This document shows positions 15,783-23,946 of a stretch of DNA of 36,960 nucleotides, one piece after another; position 1 is the stretch's first letter, and each line of letters begins with the position of its first letter. The notes under the pieces were generated by a model. It saw only the letters and a list, made by a program, of their open reading frames with translations. It ran no database searches and was not told the DNA's origin. Origin of the DNA: Burkholderiales bacterium (GTDB taxonomy: Bacteria; Pseudomonadota; Gammaproteobacteria; Burkholderiales; Casimicrobiaceae); NCBI GenBank assembly GCA_020847675.1, contig JADLBN010000038.1, positions 1 through 36,960 of the forward strand, written 5' to 3'. The position numbers and the translations under genes are program-made.

Positions 15783-18529
15783 CCGCGACGGCACCGGCCG
15801 TCGTCGCGCGGCTCGACGCCGTCACCCACCGATACGGAAAGGCGCTCGCGCTCGCCGCCGTCACGCTGGACGTTCCCGCCGGTCGCGTGATCGGACTGAT
15901 CGGGCCCGACGGGGTCGGCAAGTCGACGCTCCTGTCGCTGGTCGCGGGGGCGCGCGCGATCCAGCAAGGGCGCGTCGAGGTTCTCGGCGGCGACATGGCG
16001 AGGCGCCGCCACCGCGACGACGTGTGCGCGCGCATCGCCTACATGCCGCAAGGGCTCGGCCGGAACCTCTACCCGACGCTCTCCGTCGGCGAGAACCTCC
16101 AGTTCTTCGGGAGGCTCTTCGGCCACGCCGCGGCGGAGCGGGAGCGGCGCATCGAGATGCTCACGCGCAGCACGGGACTGCACCCTTTCCTGCAGCGCCC
16201 GGCGGGGAAGCTGTCGGGCGGAATGAAACAGAAGCTCGGGCTGTGCTGCGCGCTGATCCACGATCCGGACCTGCTGATCCTCGACGAACCTACGACGGGC
16301 GTGGATCCGCTCGCCCGCAGCCAGTTCTGGGAACTCGTCGCGGGCATCCGCAGCGACCACCCGGGAATGAGCGTGATCGTTGCCACGGCCTACATGGACG
16401 AGGCCCGGCGTTTCGATTCGCTGGTCGCCATGGACGCGGGCCGCGTGCTCGCCACGGGCACGCCCGCCGAGTTCCTCGCGCGCACGGACAGCACGAGCCT
16501 CGAAGCCGCGTTCGTCGCGCTTCTGCCGCCCGACAAGCGCCGGGGGCATCGCGAACTCGCGATTCCGCCGCTGCCGGCGGCCAGGGGCGACGAGGTGGTC
16601 GCCATCGAGGCCCGCGATCTCACGATGCGCTTCGGCGACTTCGCGGCAGTGGACCACGTGAGCTTCCGCATCCGGCGCGGCGAGATCTTCGGCTTCCTCG
16701 GCTCCAACGGCTGTGGCAAGTCCACCACGATGAAGATGCTCACCGGCCTCCTGCCGGCGAGCGAGGGCAGGGCATGGCTGTTCGGGCACGAGGTCGATCC
16801 GAAGGACATCGCGACCCGGCGGCGCGTGGGCTATATGTCGCAGGCGTTCTCGCTCTACTCGGAACTCACGGTGGCGCAGAACCTCGTACTGCACGCGCGC
16901 CTGTTCGGCGTGGCCGAGTCCGCGGTGCAGGAGCGGGCGCAACAGATGGCCGCGCGCTTCGGCCTGACGGAGCTCATGGATGCCCTTCCGGATGCTTTGC
17001 CGCTCGGCCTGAGACAACGCCTGTCGCTCGCCGTCGCGATGGTGCACGGCCCCGAACTCCTGATCCTCGACGAACCCACGTCGGGCGTCGACCCGGTTGC
17101 GCGCGACCGGTTCTGGGAACTCCTGGCGGAACTGTCGCGCAGCGACGGCGTGACCATCTTCATCTCGACCCACTTCATGAACGAGGCGGCGCGCTGCGAC
17201 CGGATCTCGCTCATGCACGCGGGTCAGGTGCTGGTGAGCGAGGCTCCCGCGGAGATCGTCCGGCAGCGCGGTGCGCGCGATCTCGAACAGGCGTTCATCG
17301 CGTGTCTCGTCGAGGCCGGTGCCCGCGGCGACGTGCCGGCGGCCGGATCTGCGCCGGCCGCGCACGGGCAGGCTCCGGCGCCCCGCACGCCGCGACGGCA
17401 GGCTTTCAGTCCGGCCCGCGCCTGGAGCTACACGGTGCGCGAGTCGCTGGAGCTGAAGCGCGATCCCGTCCGGGCGACCCTCGCCCTGGTGGGCAGTCTG
17501 TTGCTGCTGTTCATCATGGGCTATGGCATCAACATGGACGTGGAGGATCTGACTTTCGCCGTGCTCGACCACGATCGGACGAGCGTGAGCGAGGGCTACG
17601 CACTCGATCTGTCCGGATCGCGCTACTTCGTCGAGCACGCGCCCATCGCCGACGAGGCCGACCTCGACCGGCGCATGCGCAGCGGCGAACTCAGCGTCGC
17701 GCTGGTGATTCCCGCCGGATTCGCGCGCGACGTCGCGCGCGGGCAGCGCGTTGCGATTGGCGCCTATGTCGACGGCGCGATGCCGACTCGGGCGGAGACG
17801 GCCTCAGGCTACGTGCAGGGCATGCACCGAAGCTGGCTCGCCGAGCAGGCGAGCGCTCGGGGCGGCAGCGCCGAGGCAGGAAACGCAGCGACGGTCGAGA
17901 CCCGGTATCGATACAACCCCGGTGTCCAGAGCCTTCCAGCCATGGTGCCTGCGGTGATCCCGTTGCTTCTGATGATGTTCCCGGCGATGCTTGCGGCGCT
18001 GTCCGTGGTCCGCGAGAAGGAACTGGGGTCGATCCTCAACCTCTACGTCACGCCCGTCACCCGCAGCGAATTCCTGTTCGGCAAGCAGGTGCCCTACGTC
18101 GTCCTCGCGCTCGTGAACTTCCTGCTGATGGTGCTGATGGCTGTGGGACTTTTCGGCGTGCCGGTCAAGGGGAGCTTCCCGACGCTGCTTCTCGGCGCCG
18201 TGATCTACACGATCTGCGCAACCGGCATCGGCCTCCTCGCGTCGACGTTCACCCGCAGCCAGGTCGCGGCGCTCTTCCTCACGATGATCGGCACCATGAT
18301 CCCCGTGGTGCAGTTCTCCGGCATGCTGGATCCGGTGAGCTCCCTCGAAGGGGCGGGGGCTTTCGTCGGCCGCATCTATCCCGCGAGCCACTTTCTCACG
18401 ATCACGCGCGGTGTCTTCAACAAGGCGCTGGGCTTCGACGATCTCCTGGCGTCGTTCTGGCCTCTCGCGCTCGCCGCGCCCGTGATCCTGGCCGGTGCGG
18501 TGCTGCTGTTGCGCAAGCAGGAGAAGTGA
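15779..18529 (+). CDS. rbbA: RbbA-type ABC ATPase/permease fusion
   Basis: 916-aa protein made of two ABC ATPase domains followed by an ABC-2 permease domain, the layout of E. coli RbbA (ribosome-associated ATPase, YhiH). First ATPase: Walker [10 protein letters not shown] 42-50, signature LSGGMKQ 145-151, Walker B ending LLILDE at 165-170. Second: Walker [10 protein letters not shown] 308-316, a degenerate signature LPLGLRQ 407-413, Walker B 427-432. The permease runs from about 550 with a first membrane segment near 567-583 and several after 720. As I recall E. coli RbbA, it has the same degenerate second signature and nearly the same length. ATG 15779 overlaps the HlyD stop. The role is export of an unknown substrate and/or a ribosome-linked function. 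Confidence 0.93.
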   Translation: MTATAPAVVARLDAVTHRYGKALALAAVTLDVPAGRVIGLIGPDGVGKSTLLSLVAGARAIQQGRVEVLGGDMARRRHRDDVCARIAYMPQGLGRNLYPTLSVGENLQFFGRLFGHAAAERERRIEMLTRSTGLHPFLQRPAGKLSGGMKQKLGLCCALIHDPDLLILDEPTTGVDPLARSQFWELVAGIRSDHPGMSVIVATAYMDEARRFDSLVAMDAGRVLATGTPAEFLARTDSTSLEAAFVALLPPDKRRGHRELAIPPLPAARGDEVVAIEARDLTMRFGDFAAVDHVSFRIRRGEIFGFLGSNGCGKSTTMKMLTGLLPASEGRAWLFGHEVDPKDIATRRRVGYMSQAFSLYSELTVAQNLVLHARLFGVAESAVQERAQQMAARFGLTELMDALPDALPLGLRQRLSLAVAMVHGPELLILDEPTSGVDPVARDRFWELLAELSRSDGVTIFISTHFMNEAARCDRISLMHAGQVLVSEAPAEIVRQRGARDLEQAFIACLVEAGARGDVPAAGSAPAAHGQAPAPRTPRRQAFSPARAWSYTVRESLELKRDPVRATLALVGSLLLLFIMGYGINMDVEDLTFAVLDHDRTSVSEGYALDLSGSRYFVEHAPIADEADLDRRMRSGELSVALVIPAGFARDVARGQRVAIGAYVDGAMPTRAETASGYVQGMHRSWLAEQASARGGSAEAGNAATVETRYRYNPGVQSLPAMVPAVIPLLLMMFPAMLAALSVVREKELGSILNLYVTPVTRSEFLFGKQVPYVVLALVNFLLMVLMAVGLFGVPVKGSFPTLLLGAVIYTICATGIGLLASTFTRSQVAALFLTMIGTMIPVVQFSGMLDPVSSLEGAGAFVGRIYPASHFLTITRGVFNKALGFDDLLASFWPLALAAPVILAGAVLLLRKQEK

Positions 18530-19662
18530 TGGCACGGGTCCCTTCGCTGGCCAACGTCTATCGGCTGGGCGTCAAGGAGCTGTGGGGGCTCGCGCGCGAT
18601 CCCGTCATGCTCCTGCTGGTCGTCTTCTTCTTCACCGTATCGGTGTACACGTCCGCCACGGCGGCCCCCGAGACGCTGAACAAGGCGCCGATCGCTATCG
18701 TGGACGAGGACCGGTCCCCGCTCTCGGAGCGGATCGCCGCTGCGTTCTACCCGCCGCAGTTCCTGCCGAGCGCCGTGTCGTCGCTCGCCCGCCTCGACGC
18801 GGGCCTCGATGCCGGCGAGTTCACGTTCGGGATGGTGATTCCGTCCGGATTCCAGCGCGACGTGCTTGCAGGACGCTCACCCGCCATCCAGCTCAACGTC
18901 GACGCGACGCGCATGAGCCAGGCGTTTTCCGGCAGCGGCTACGCGCAGCAGATCGTTCTGGGCGAGATCGAGGGATTCGTCGCGCGCAGCCGAAGCACGG
19001 TGGCGGCTCCCGTCGATCTCGCACTACGCGCCCGCTTCAACCCGACCCTCAACCATGGCTGGTTCGGCTCGGTCATGGCGATCATCAACAACGTGACGCT
19101 GCTGTCGATTCTGCTCACCGGCGCGGCGCTCATGCGCGAGCGCGAGCACGGAACCATCGAGCACCTGCTCGCGATGCCCGTCACTCCGGGCGAGATCATG
19201 CTGTCGAAGGTGTGGTCGATGGGGCTCGTGGTCCTGCTGGCCGCGACGTTCTCCCTGCTCTTCATCGTGCAGGGACTGCTCCGGGTGCGGATCGAGGGGT
19301 CGGTCGCGCTCTTCCTCGGCGTGGCAGCGCTGCATCTGTTCGCCACGACGTCCATGGGCATCTTCCTGGCGACGGTGACGCGCTCGATGCCGCAGTTCGC
19401 GATGCTGCTGATCCTGGTGTTGCTGCCGTTGCAGATGCTGTCGGGATCCTCGACGCCGCGCGAGAGCATGCCGGCGTTCGTGCAGGACATCATGATCGCC
19501 GCGCCCACCACCCACTTCGTGGCGGCGGCGCAGGCCATCCTCTATCGCGGTGCCGGCCTCGACTTCGTCTGGCAGCCGATGGCCTGGCTCGTGGCGATCG
19601 GCTCGACGTTCTTCGCGTTCTCGCTGCGGCGCTTCAGCCGCACCGTCGGGCAGATGGCGTGA
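18529..19662 (+). CDS. yhhJ: ABC-2 type permease (YhhJ-like)
   Basis: 377-aa inner-membrane permease that partners RbbA. There is one N-terminal membrane segment (about 25-45), a large periplasmic domain (PIAIVDEDRSPLSERI, then NVDATRMSQAFSGSGY), and five to six membrane segments after about 180, including VMAIINNVTLLSILLTGAAL and LLILVLLPLQMLSGSSTPRE. These blocks closely resemble E. coli YhhJ as I recall it. The ATG shares one base with the rbbA stop (TGATG), with AGGAGAAG just upstream as a ribosome site, so both subunits are coupled. It ends the three-gene exporter operon; an 8-bp GC-rich inverted repeat directly follows the stop. Confidence 0.92.
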   Translation: MARVPSLANVYRLGVKELWGLARDPVMLLLVVFFFTVSVYTSATAAPETLNKAPIAIVDEDRSPLSERIAAAFYPPQFLPSAVSSLARLDAGLDAGEFTFGMVIPSGFQRDVLAGRSPAIQLNVDATRMSQAFSGSGYAQQIVLGEIEGFVARSRSTVAAPVDLALRARFNPTLNHGWFGSVMAIINNVTLLSILLTGAALMREREHGTIEHLLAMPVTPGEIMLSKVWSMGLVVLLAATFSLLFIVQGLLRVRIEGSVALFLGVAALHLFATTSMGIFLATVTRSMPQFAMLLILVLLPLQMLSGSSTPRESMPAFVQDIMIAAPTTHFVAAAQAILYRGAGLDFVWQPMAWLVAIGSTFFAFSLRRFSRTVGQMA

Positions 19663-19690
19663 CGGCGCCCTCGGCGCTCCCCGGGCGCCG
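19663..19690 (+). terminator. Possible terminator after yhhJ
   Basis: CGGCGCCC at 19663-19670 pairs perfectly with GGGCGCCG at 19683-19690 over a 12-nt loop immediately after the yhhJ stop. No T-run follows, so intrinsic termination is uncertain. The rest of the 200-bp gap to the convergent gph gene shows nothing further. Confidence 0.35.
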
Positions 19691-19863
19691 GGGCAGGGGC
19701 CACGCCGGCTGTCCGGCAGTCATGGCGGGCGTCGGGTCCAACGGGAGTTGGCGCGACGGGTGTCTCCACCGGGTCCCGCGTGGCATACCGACCGCCGCGC
19801 TCAGGGCGGGTGATGCCCCGGCGCAGGTCCCGCCGCGGATTCGCTCCCCTCGATGGTCCGGTT

Positions 19864-20592
19864 TCAGGGCGCGGTCAGCTCGGCGATGGAATCGACGCAA
19901 GCGTCGGCATCGACGGCGCTCACCGGCTTGCCGTGGTTGTAGCCGTAGGTGACGAGCACCACCGGACATCCGGCGGCCCGCGCGGCTTCGGCATCGTTGC
20001 TGGAATCGCCTATCACCAGCGTGCGCCCGGGCTCGCTGCCGAGCGTTTCGCACGTCCGGAGGAAAGGCATCGGGTCGGGCTTCAGCCGCTCGAACCGGTC
20101 GCCCCCGAAGACTCCGGTGAAGAACCCGTCGAGCCCCTTGGCGCGAAGCAGCGGCTCCGCCAGCGCCGTCGGCTTGTTGGTGACACAGGCGAGCTTGAGC
20201 CCGCGTGCGTGCAGGCGCCCGAGGCCCTGTTCGACGCCGGGGTACACGGTGGCGTGCCGTCCGTTCACCCCGTGATAGTGATCGCGGTAGCTTCGCAGCG
20301 CTGCCGGCGCCATCGCCGCGATCGCCTCGTGCGTACGCGCCGGTCCGGCTCCGATGCCCGACTGCCGGTCGCGCAGGCGGACCGCTTCCTCGAGCACCGC
20401 TCGCGTCAGGTGGTCGCCCCCCTTGCCGATGAGCCGTTCGATGAAGCCGCGGCTGACACGAGGCAGCGAGAAGTCGTCGAGCATCAGGTCGATCGCGACG
20501 ACGAAGTCACCGAGCGTGTCGACCATCGTGCCGTCGAGGTCGACCAGCACCGCCTGAAGGGGCGTGCCGGCCCAGCACAGGCCCGCGCTCAA
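19864..20592 (-). CDS. gph: Phosphoglycolate phosphatase-like HAD hydrolase
   Basis: 242-aa HAD-superfamily phosphatase. Motif I is DLDGT with nucleophile D18 and D20; motif II is VTNKP; motif III is LKPDPMPF; motif IV is GDSSND. A helical cap lies between motifs I and II. The C-terminal TYGYNHGKPV is characteristic of Gph enzymes, which hydrolyse 2-phosphoglycolate arising from DNA repair or oxygenase reactions. The only available far start is TTG 20592; a GTG just before the first strand would remove 14 residues, so the start is uncertain. It lies 68 bp upstream of the stop of the Bug gene, on the same strand. Confidence 0.85.
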   Translation of the reverse strand: MSAGLCWAGTPLQAVLVDLDGTMVDTLGDFVVAIDLMLDDFSLPRVSRGFIERLIGKGGDHLTRAVLEEAVRLRDRQSGIGAGPARTHEAIAAMAPAALRSYRDHYHGVNGRHATVYPGVEQGLGRLHARGLKLACVTNKPTALAEPLLRAKGLDGFFTGVFGGDRFERLKPDPMPFLRTCETLGSEPGRTLVIGDSSNDAEAARAAGCPVVLVTYGYNHGKPVSAVDADACVDSIAELTAP

Positions 20593-20659
20593 CGCGCGAG
20601 CCCGCGCGAGAACGGCGGGGCTGCCCGCGCGCGACGCCCGCGCGTCGCTGGGCCCGATC

Positions 20660-21640
20660 TCATTGCGCGACGATGCCCGCCTTGCGGATCACTTCGGCCC
20701 AGCGTGCGATCTCGGCGGCGATGACGGCGTCGAACTCGACGTGCGGCTGGGGCGAGAGCTCCATGCCCACGCCGGCCATGCGCGCCTTCACGTCGGGCAT
20801 AGCCAGGATCTCCATCATGTCGGCGGCGAGCTTGCGCACGATCGGTTCGGGTGTCTTCGCCGGCACGAACACGCCGGTGAACGGTTGCACTTCGTAGCCG
20901 GGAAGGCTGGCGGCTTCGGCGACGGTCGGAAGTTCCGGGTTGGCCGTCGTGCGCTTGCCGGACGTCACGGCGAGCGCGCGCAGCTTGCCCGACTTGACGA
21001 GCGGGATCGCGAGTGCCGAGGAGAGCGGCATCATCGTGAGACGCCCTCCGAGGAGGTCGTTGACGGCGTCCGGCTGGCCTTTGTAAGGGACGTGCGTGAG
21101 CTTGATGCCGGCCATCTGTGCAAGCAGTTCTCCGGACAGATGCGGCGACGAGCCGACACCCGGCGAGCCGAACGACAGCGGGGTGGGGCTCGACTTGGCG
21201 AGCGCGATCAGCTCGGCCATCGACTTCGCGGGCACGTCCGGGTGCACGACCACCACGTTCGGCACGCTGCCGATGCCGAGGACCGCCCGGAAGTCGGCGG
21301 GGCTCCACGGCAGTCCCTTCACGATGCTGGGCAGCACCGTGAAGCCGGTGCCGACGAACAGGATCGTGTAGCCGTCGGCGGGTGCCTTGGCGACCAGTTC
21401 GGTCCCGATCGAGCCGCCGGCTCCGGCCTTGTTCTCCACGATCACCGGCTGCCCATACTTCGTGGAGAGCTTGTCGCCGATCATCCTGGCGACGACGTCG
21501 ACGACACCGGCCGGCGGGAACGGCACGATGAAGCGGATCGCGTGGTTGGGGAACGCTTCGCCCTGGGCCCGGACCGCCGCGGGGACGAGCGCGAACAGCG
21601 CGAGCGCCACGACTGAAAGGATCCTCCGGCGCGCGATCAT
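20660..21640 (-). CDS. Bug/TctC-family periplasmic binding protein
   Basis: 326-aa solute-binding protein, the third Bug protein of the window. The signal peptide is residues 1-25, with an arginine-rich start (MIARRR), hydrophobic core and VRA-Q cleavage. FPNHAIRFIVPFPPAGVVDV opens the mature domain. NKAGAGGSIGTELVAKAPAD and HVPYKGQPDAVNDLLGGRL are the usual family blocks. GGAGA lies just upstream of ATG 21640, and the stop of the GntR regulator overlaps that ATG, so the regulator and the binding protein are co-translated. This coupling suggests the GntR protein senses the same compound or a product of it. Its membrane partners are not in the window. Confidence 0.92.
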   Translation of the reverse strand: MIARRRILSVVALALFALVPAAVRAQGEAFPNHAIRFIVPFPPAGVVDVVARMIGDKLSTKYGQPVIVENKAGAGGSIGTELVAKAPADGYTILFVGTGFTVLPSIVKGLPWSPADFRAVLGIGSVPNVVVVHPDVPAKSMAELIALAKSSPTPLSFGSPGVGSSPHLSGELLAQMAGIKLTHVPYKGQPDAVNDLLGGRLTMMPLSSALAIPLVKSGKLRALAVTSGKRTTANPELPTVAEAASLPGYEVQPFTGVFVPAKTPEPIVRKLAADMMEILAMPDVKARMAGVGMELSPQPHVEFDAVIAAEIARWAEVIRKAGIVAQ

Positions 21641-22485
21641 GGGCGTCTCCTGGACTTGGGGTCGGTGGATCCGCGGGCATCCGCCCGCAGGCTGCGGCGG
21701 CCGCCTCCGGCTCGTCGCGGGTGCACGCCAGCGGACGCGCCGCCGACGTCGTACTGAAGGTCCATCTCCATGCGCACGCAGTCGCCGCGATAGGTGATCT
21801 CGCCCAGGTAGATGACCTTGCCCGCCGGATCCGTGAAGACGCGGCGCACCTCGGCGACCGGGGCGTTGAAGCCGATGCCCAAGTGCCGTGCGACCTCGAG
21901 GTCGGCCGTGGAGACGGTGAGCACCTGCCTTGCGACGGCGATCCTGGGCGTTCGCATCGCGAGCAGCAGCGGGAGGACGGCCTGCCCGCGGAACTTCGCC
22001 GGCTGGCGGTCGAACACCTTCTTGTCGAGGTAGATGTTGATCACGCAGTAGGGCTTGCCGTCGCGCTGGTGCACTCGGCGCATGTAGACGTAGCGCTCCG
22101 CCGGCGTTCCGTCGTCCGCGAGCGATGGCGGCGAGCGCATCGACTCGTCGATGTTGAGGATCGTCGGCACCGTGTTGCGGTAGAGCTCGTCGAAGTTGCG
22201 GACTGTCGTCCGCATCGTGAGCCACCGGTCCTCGACCGGCTTGCCGGTGACGAACGTTCCGCGCCCCTGCTGCGGCGAGACGAGCCCGTCGCGGGTCAGC
22301 TGCCCGACGGCCTGCCTCACCGTCACGCGGGCGACGTCGAACTCGTTCACCAGGCGTTCGAGCGACGGAAGCCTCTCCCCCAGCTTCCAGACGCCGCTGC
22401 TGATCCGGCGCCTGAAGAGGTGCGCGAGCTGCACGTAGAGCGGCGCCTGCGCGCCGTCGATCGCTGCGGTTCCGGTGACAGACAT
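21637..22485 (-). CDS. GntR family regulator with UTRA domain (HutC subfamily)
   Basis: 282-aa regulator. The N-terminal winged helix (about 15-85) reads APLYVQLAHLFRRRISSGVW, then LPSLERLVNEFDVARVTVRQ and DGLVSPQQGRGTFV, a textbook GntR domain. The UTRA effector domain (about 105-245) contains AERYVYMRRVHQRDGKPYCV, INIYLDKKVF and a late VRRVFTDPAGKVIYLGEITY segment. The last 35 residues are basic and low-complexity. ATG 22485 fits the domain start. It precedes and overlaps a Bug gene (ATGA). Tandem short repeats at 22492-22516, just upstream, are the likely autoregulatory site. Confidence 0.9.
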   Translation of the reverse strand: MSVTGTAAIDGAQAPLYVQLAHLFRRRISSGVWKLGERLPSLERLVNEFDVARVTVRQAVGQLTRDGLVSPQQGRGTFVTGKPVEDRWLTMRTTVRNFDELYRNTVPTILNIDESMRSPPSLADDGTPAERYVYMRRVHQRDGKPYCVINIYLDKKVFDRQPAKFRGQAVLPLLLAMRTPRIAVARQVLTVSTADLEVARHLGIGFNAPVAEVRRVFTDPAGKVIYLGEITYRGDCVRMEMDLQYDVGGASAGVHPRRAGGGRRSLRADARGSTDPKSRRRP

Positions 22486-22491
22486 CGGCAG

Positions 22492-22516
22492 TACTGGACG
22501 TATGGACGATAGGACC
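22492..22516. promoter_or_regulatory. Tandem GGAC repeats upstream of gntR
   Basis: Three near-identical units follow each other: TACTGGACG (22492-22500), TATGGACG (22501-22508) and ATAGGACC (22509-22516). They lie 7-31 bp upstream of the GntR ATG and are more AT-rich than their surroundings. The position suggests an operator or promoter element; assignment to GntR is inference. Confidence 0.4.
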
Positions 22517-22950
22517 TTAGGAGAACCTCGCGTGCCTGTCAAGCGCGCGCACCCCGAAACGATCGACGGACCGGTATGGCGTTGCGCGCCCGGTCTGCGG
22601 AGCGAATCCCGGTCAAAGTCCGGACAACCAGGAAACGGCGGTCCCCGGAAGCCATGCGTGGGTACGATCCAGTCGAGCCCGACCCCATGGATTCGAACCG
22701 GGCCAAGTGCTGCAGCAGGCGAGACCGCCCGCAGTTCTCGTCGCCCTCCGTTCCCACGGACGTCCCTCGGATTCGTGGGGGGGCCGCGGGGCTCCCGGAT
22801 TGAGTTCTGCCGCGTTCGAGCACGGACGTCCCTCGGATCCGTGAGGGGGGGCTCTGAGGCGCGCAGACCGGTCGGCGCGATCCGCGGCGCTCCGGTGCCC
22901 TCCGTCGCCCCGGTTTCCGGCGTCCGTTGGGGATCGCGGGAGACGAAGAG
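22517..22950. other. Gene-free spacer between gntR and the chr operon
   Basis: Between the divergent gntR and chrB genes no credible gene is seen. Open frames here translate to low-complexity Arg/Pro/Gly sequence. The notable content is the two-copy repeat at 22755-22851. The last 40 bp before chrB shift abruptly to AT-rich promoter sequence. Confidence 0.5.
22755..22851. repeat. Two-copy direct repeat, 66-bp period
   Basis: Copy one at 22755-22783 and copy two at 22821-22851 share CACGGACGTCCCTCGGAT, then C or T, CGTG and a run of G. In copy two, CACGGA (22821-22826) and TCCGTG (22838-22843) are inverted repeats around 11 nt; copy one has one substitution in this arm. Each copy also contains the 8-bp palindrome GGACGTCC. 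The form resembles a REP-like intergenic element. Confidence 0.6.
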
Positions 22951-22957
22951 GTAGGGG

Positions 22958-22995
22958 TTGTAATAATTGTCACGGTATGTGATAATAGTTTCATG
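22958..22995 (+). promoter_or_regulatory. chrB promoter with overlapping operator; leaderless start
   Basis: TTGTAA (22958-22963) and GATAAT (22981-22986) are sigma-70 elements with an ideal 17-bp spacer. ATTGTCAC (22966-22973) and GTGATAAT (22979-22986) form a 7-of-8 dyad over 5 bp that covers the spacer and the -10. A start 7 bp after the -10 falls on the A of the chrB ATG at 22993, and no ribosome site is present, so the mRNA is probably leaderless. The dyad is the natural site for a chromate-responsive repressor, possibly ChrB itself. Confidence 0.7.
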
Positions 22996-23946
22996 ACGAC
23001 CACCTGGCTTGTCCTGACGGCGACGCTGCCGGCGAATCCCAGCGGGCTGCGCGTTCGGGTCTGGCGGGCGCTGAAGGCCACCGGCGCCGGCACACTGCGG
23101 GACGGCGTGTACGTGCTGCCCGATCACGCCGGCACTGCCCAGGCGCTGTGGGAACTCGAGCGAACGATCGTCGAGGCCGGTGCACCGGCGCACCTGCTCG
23201 TCCTGCAAGCGCGGGACGCAGCCCAGGAGGGGTCGTTCCGGTCGCTCTTCGACCGCTCGCAGGCCTACGCGGAGTTCCTGCAGGCGATCAAGGATGTGCA
23301 GGCGCGCGTCGGGATCGCGTCGGAGGCCGAACTGCGCAAGGACCGGCGGAGCCTGGAGACCCGACTGCTGGCGATCCAGACGAGCGACTTCTTTCCCGGG
23401 AAGGACGGCCGGAAGGCGGTGGCGGCGCTGGCCGCGCTGCGGCGCGAGATCGATCTCCATGTCGCCCCTGACGAACCCGCTTCCACCGACGCACGGATCC
23501 CGTCGCGAGCCATCGCCGACTACCAGGGACGCGTCTGGGCGACGCGCAGGCGTCCCCGGGTGGACCGCCTCGCCACGGCGTGGCTCGTTCGGCGGCACAT
23601 CGACCAGTCGGCGACCTTCACCTGGCTGGGCGACGCGAAGAAGTGCCCGGATTCGGTGCTCGGCTACGACTTCGACGGCGCCACGTTCACGCACGTCGGC
23701 GACAAGGTGACCTTCGAGGTCGTGGCCGAGAGTTTCGGCCTGCTCGGGGACGCCGCGCTTCGAAAGTTCGCGAAGCTGGTGCACTTCATCGACGTCGGCG
23801 GCATTCCGGTCGACGAGGCGCCGGGCCTCGAGATGCTGGTTCGCGGCCTGCAGTCGCGGCACGAGGACGACGACCAGCTTCTCGCCGCCGCGCTTCCGGT
23901 GTTCGACGCGTGCTACGAGGCCCTGAAGGCGAGCCATGACAGCTGA
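22993..23946 (+). CDS. chrB: Chromate resistance protein ChrB
   Basis: 317-aa protein with the two ChrB regions. The N-terminal domain (about 1-150) starts TTTWLVLTATLPANPSGLRV and includes LKATGAGTLRDGVYVLPDHA, typical of ChrB. The C-terminal ChrB domain (about 187-312) carries RPRVDRLATAWLVRRHIDQS and GYDFDGATFTHVGDKVTFEV. ChrB is reported to act as a chromate-sensing regulator of chr operons and to support resistance. ATG 22993 is chosen over the in-frame start at 22927 because the promoter -10 lies at 22981-22986 and the family N-terminus begins here. It overlaps chrA by 11 nt. Confidence 0.92.
   Translation: MTTTWLVLTATLPANPSGLRVRVWRALKATGAGTLRDGVYVLPDHAGTAQALWELERTIVEAGAPAHLLVLQARDAAQEGSFRSLFDRSQAYAEFLQAIKDVQARVGIASEAELRKDRRSLETRLLAIQTSDFFPGKDGRKAVAALAALRREIDLHVAPDEPASTDARIPSRAIADYQGRVWATRRRPRVDRLATAWLVRRHIDQSATFTWLGDAKKCPDSVLGYDFDGATFTHVGDKVTFEVVAESFGLLGDAALRKFAKLVHFIDVGGIPVDEAPGLEMLVRGLQSRHEDDDQLLAAALPVFDACYEALKASHDS

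Noticed and set aside
15041..17638. 865-aa minus-strand open frame opposite hlyD and rbbA
   Set aside because: Antisense shadow of two certain genes; no family motif.
5108..21640. Complete TctABC tripartite transporter
   Set aside because: Only binding-protein genes (three Bug proteins) are present; no TctA or TctB membrane gene occurs in the window.
22680..22705. tRNA-like T-loop (GGTTCGAATCC-like on the minus strand)
   Set aside because: The flanking bases do not pair as a T-stem and no acceptor, D or anticodon arms are found at the right distances.
22755..22851. CRISPR-like repeat
   Set aside because: Only two imperfect copies with a single spacer and no cas genes.
22475..22954. 159-aa plus-strand frame between gntR and chrB
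   Set aside because: Low-complexity Arg/Pro/Gly translation, starts inside the gntR coding region, includes the repeat, and resembles no protein family.
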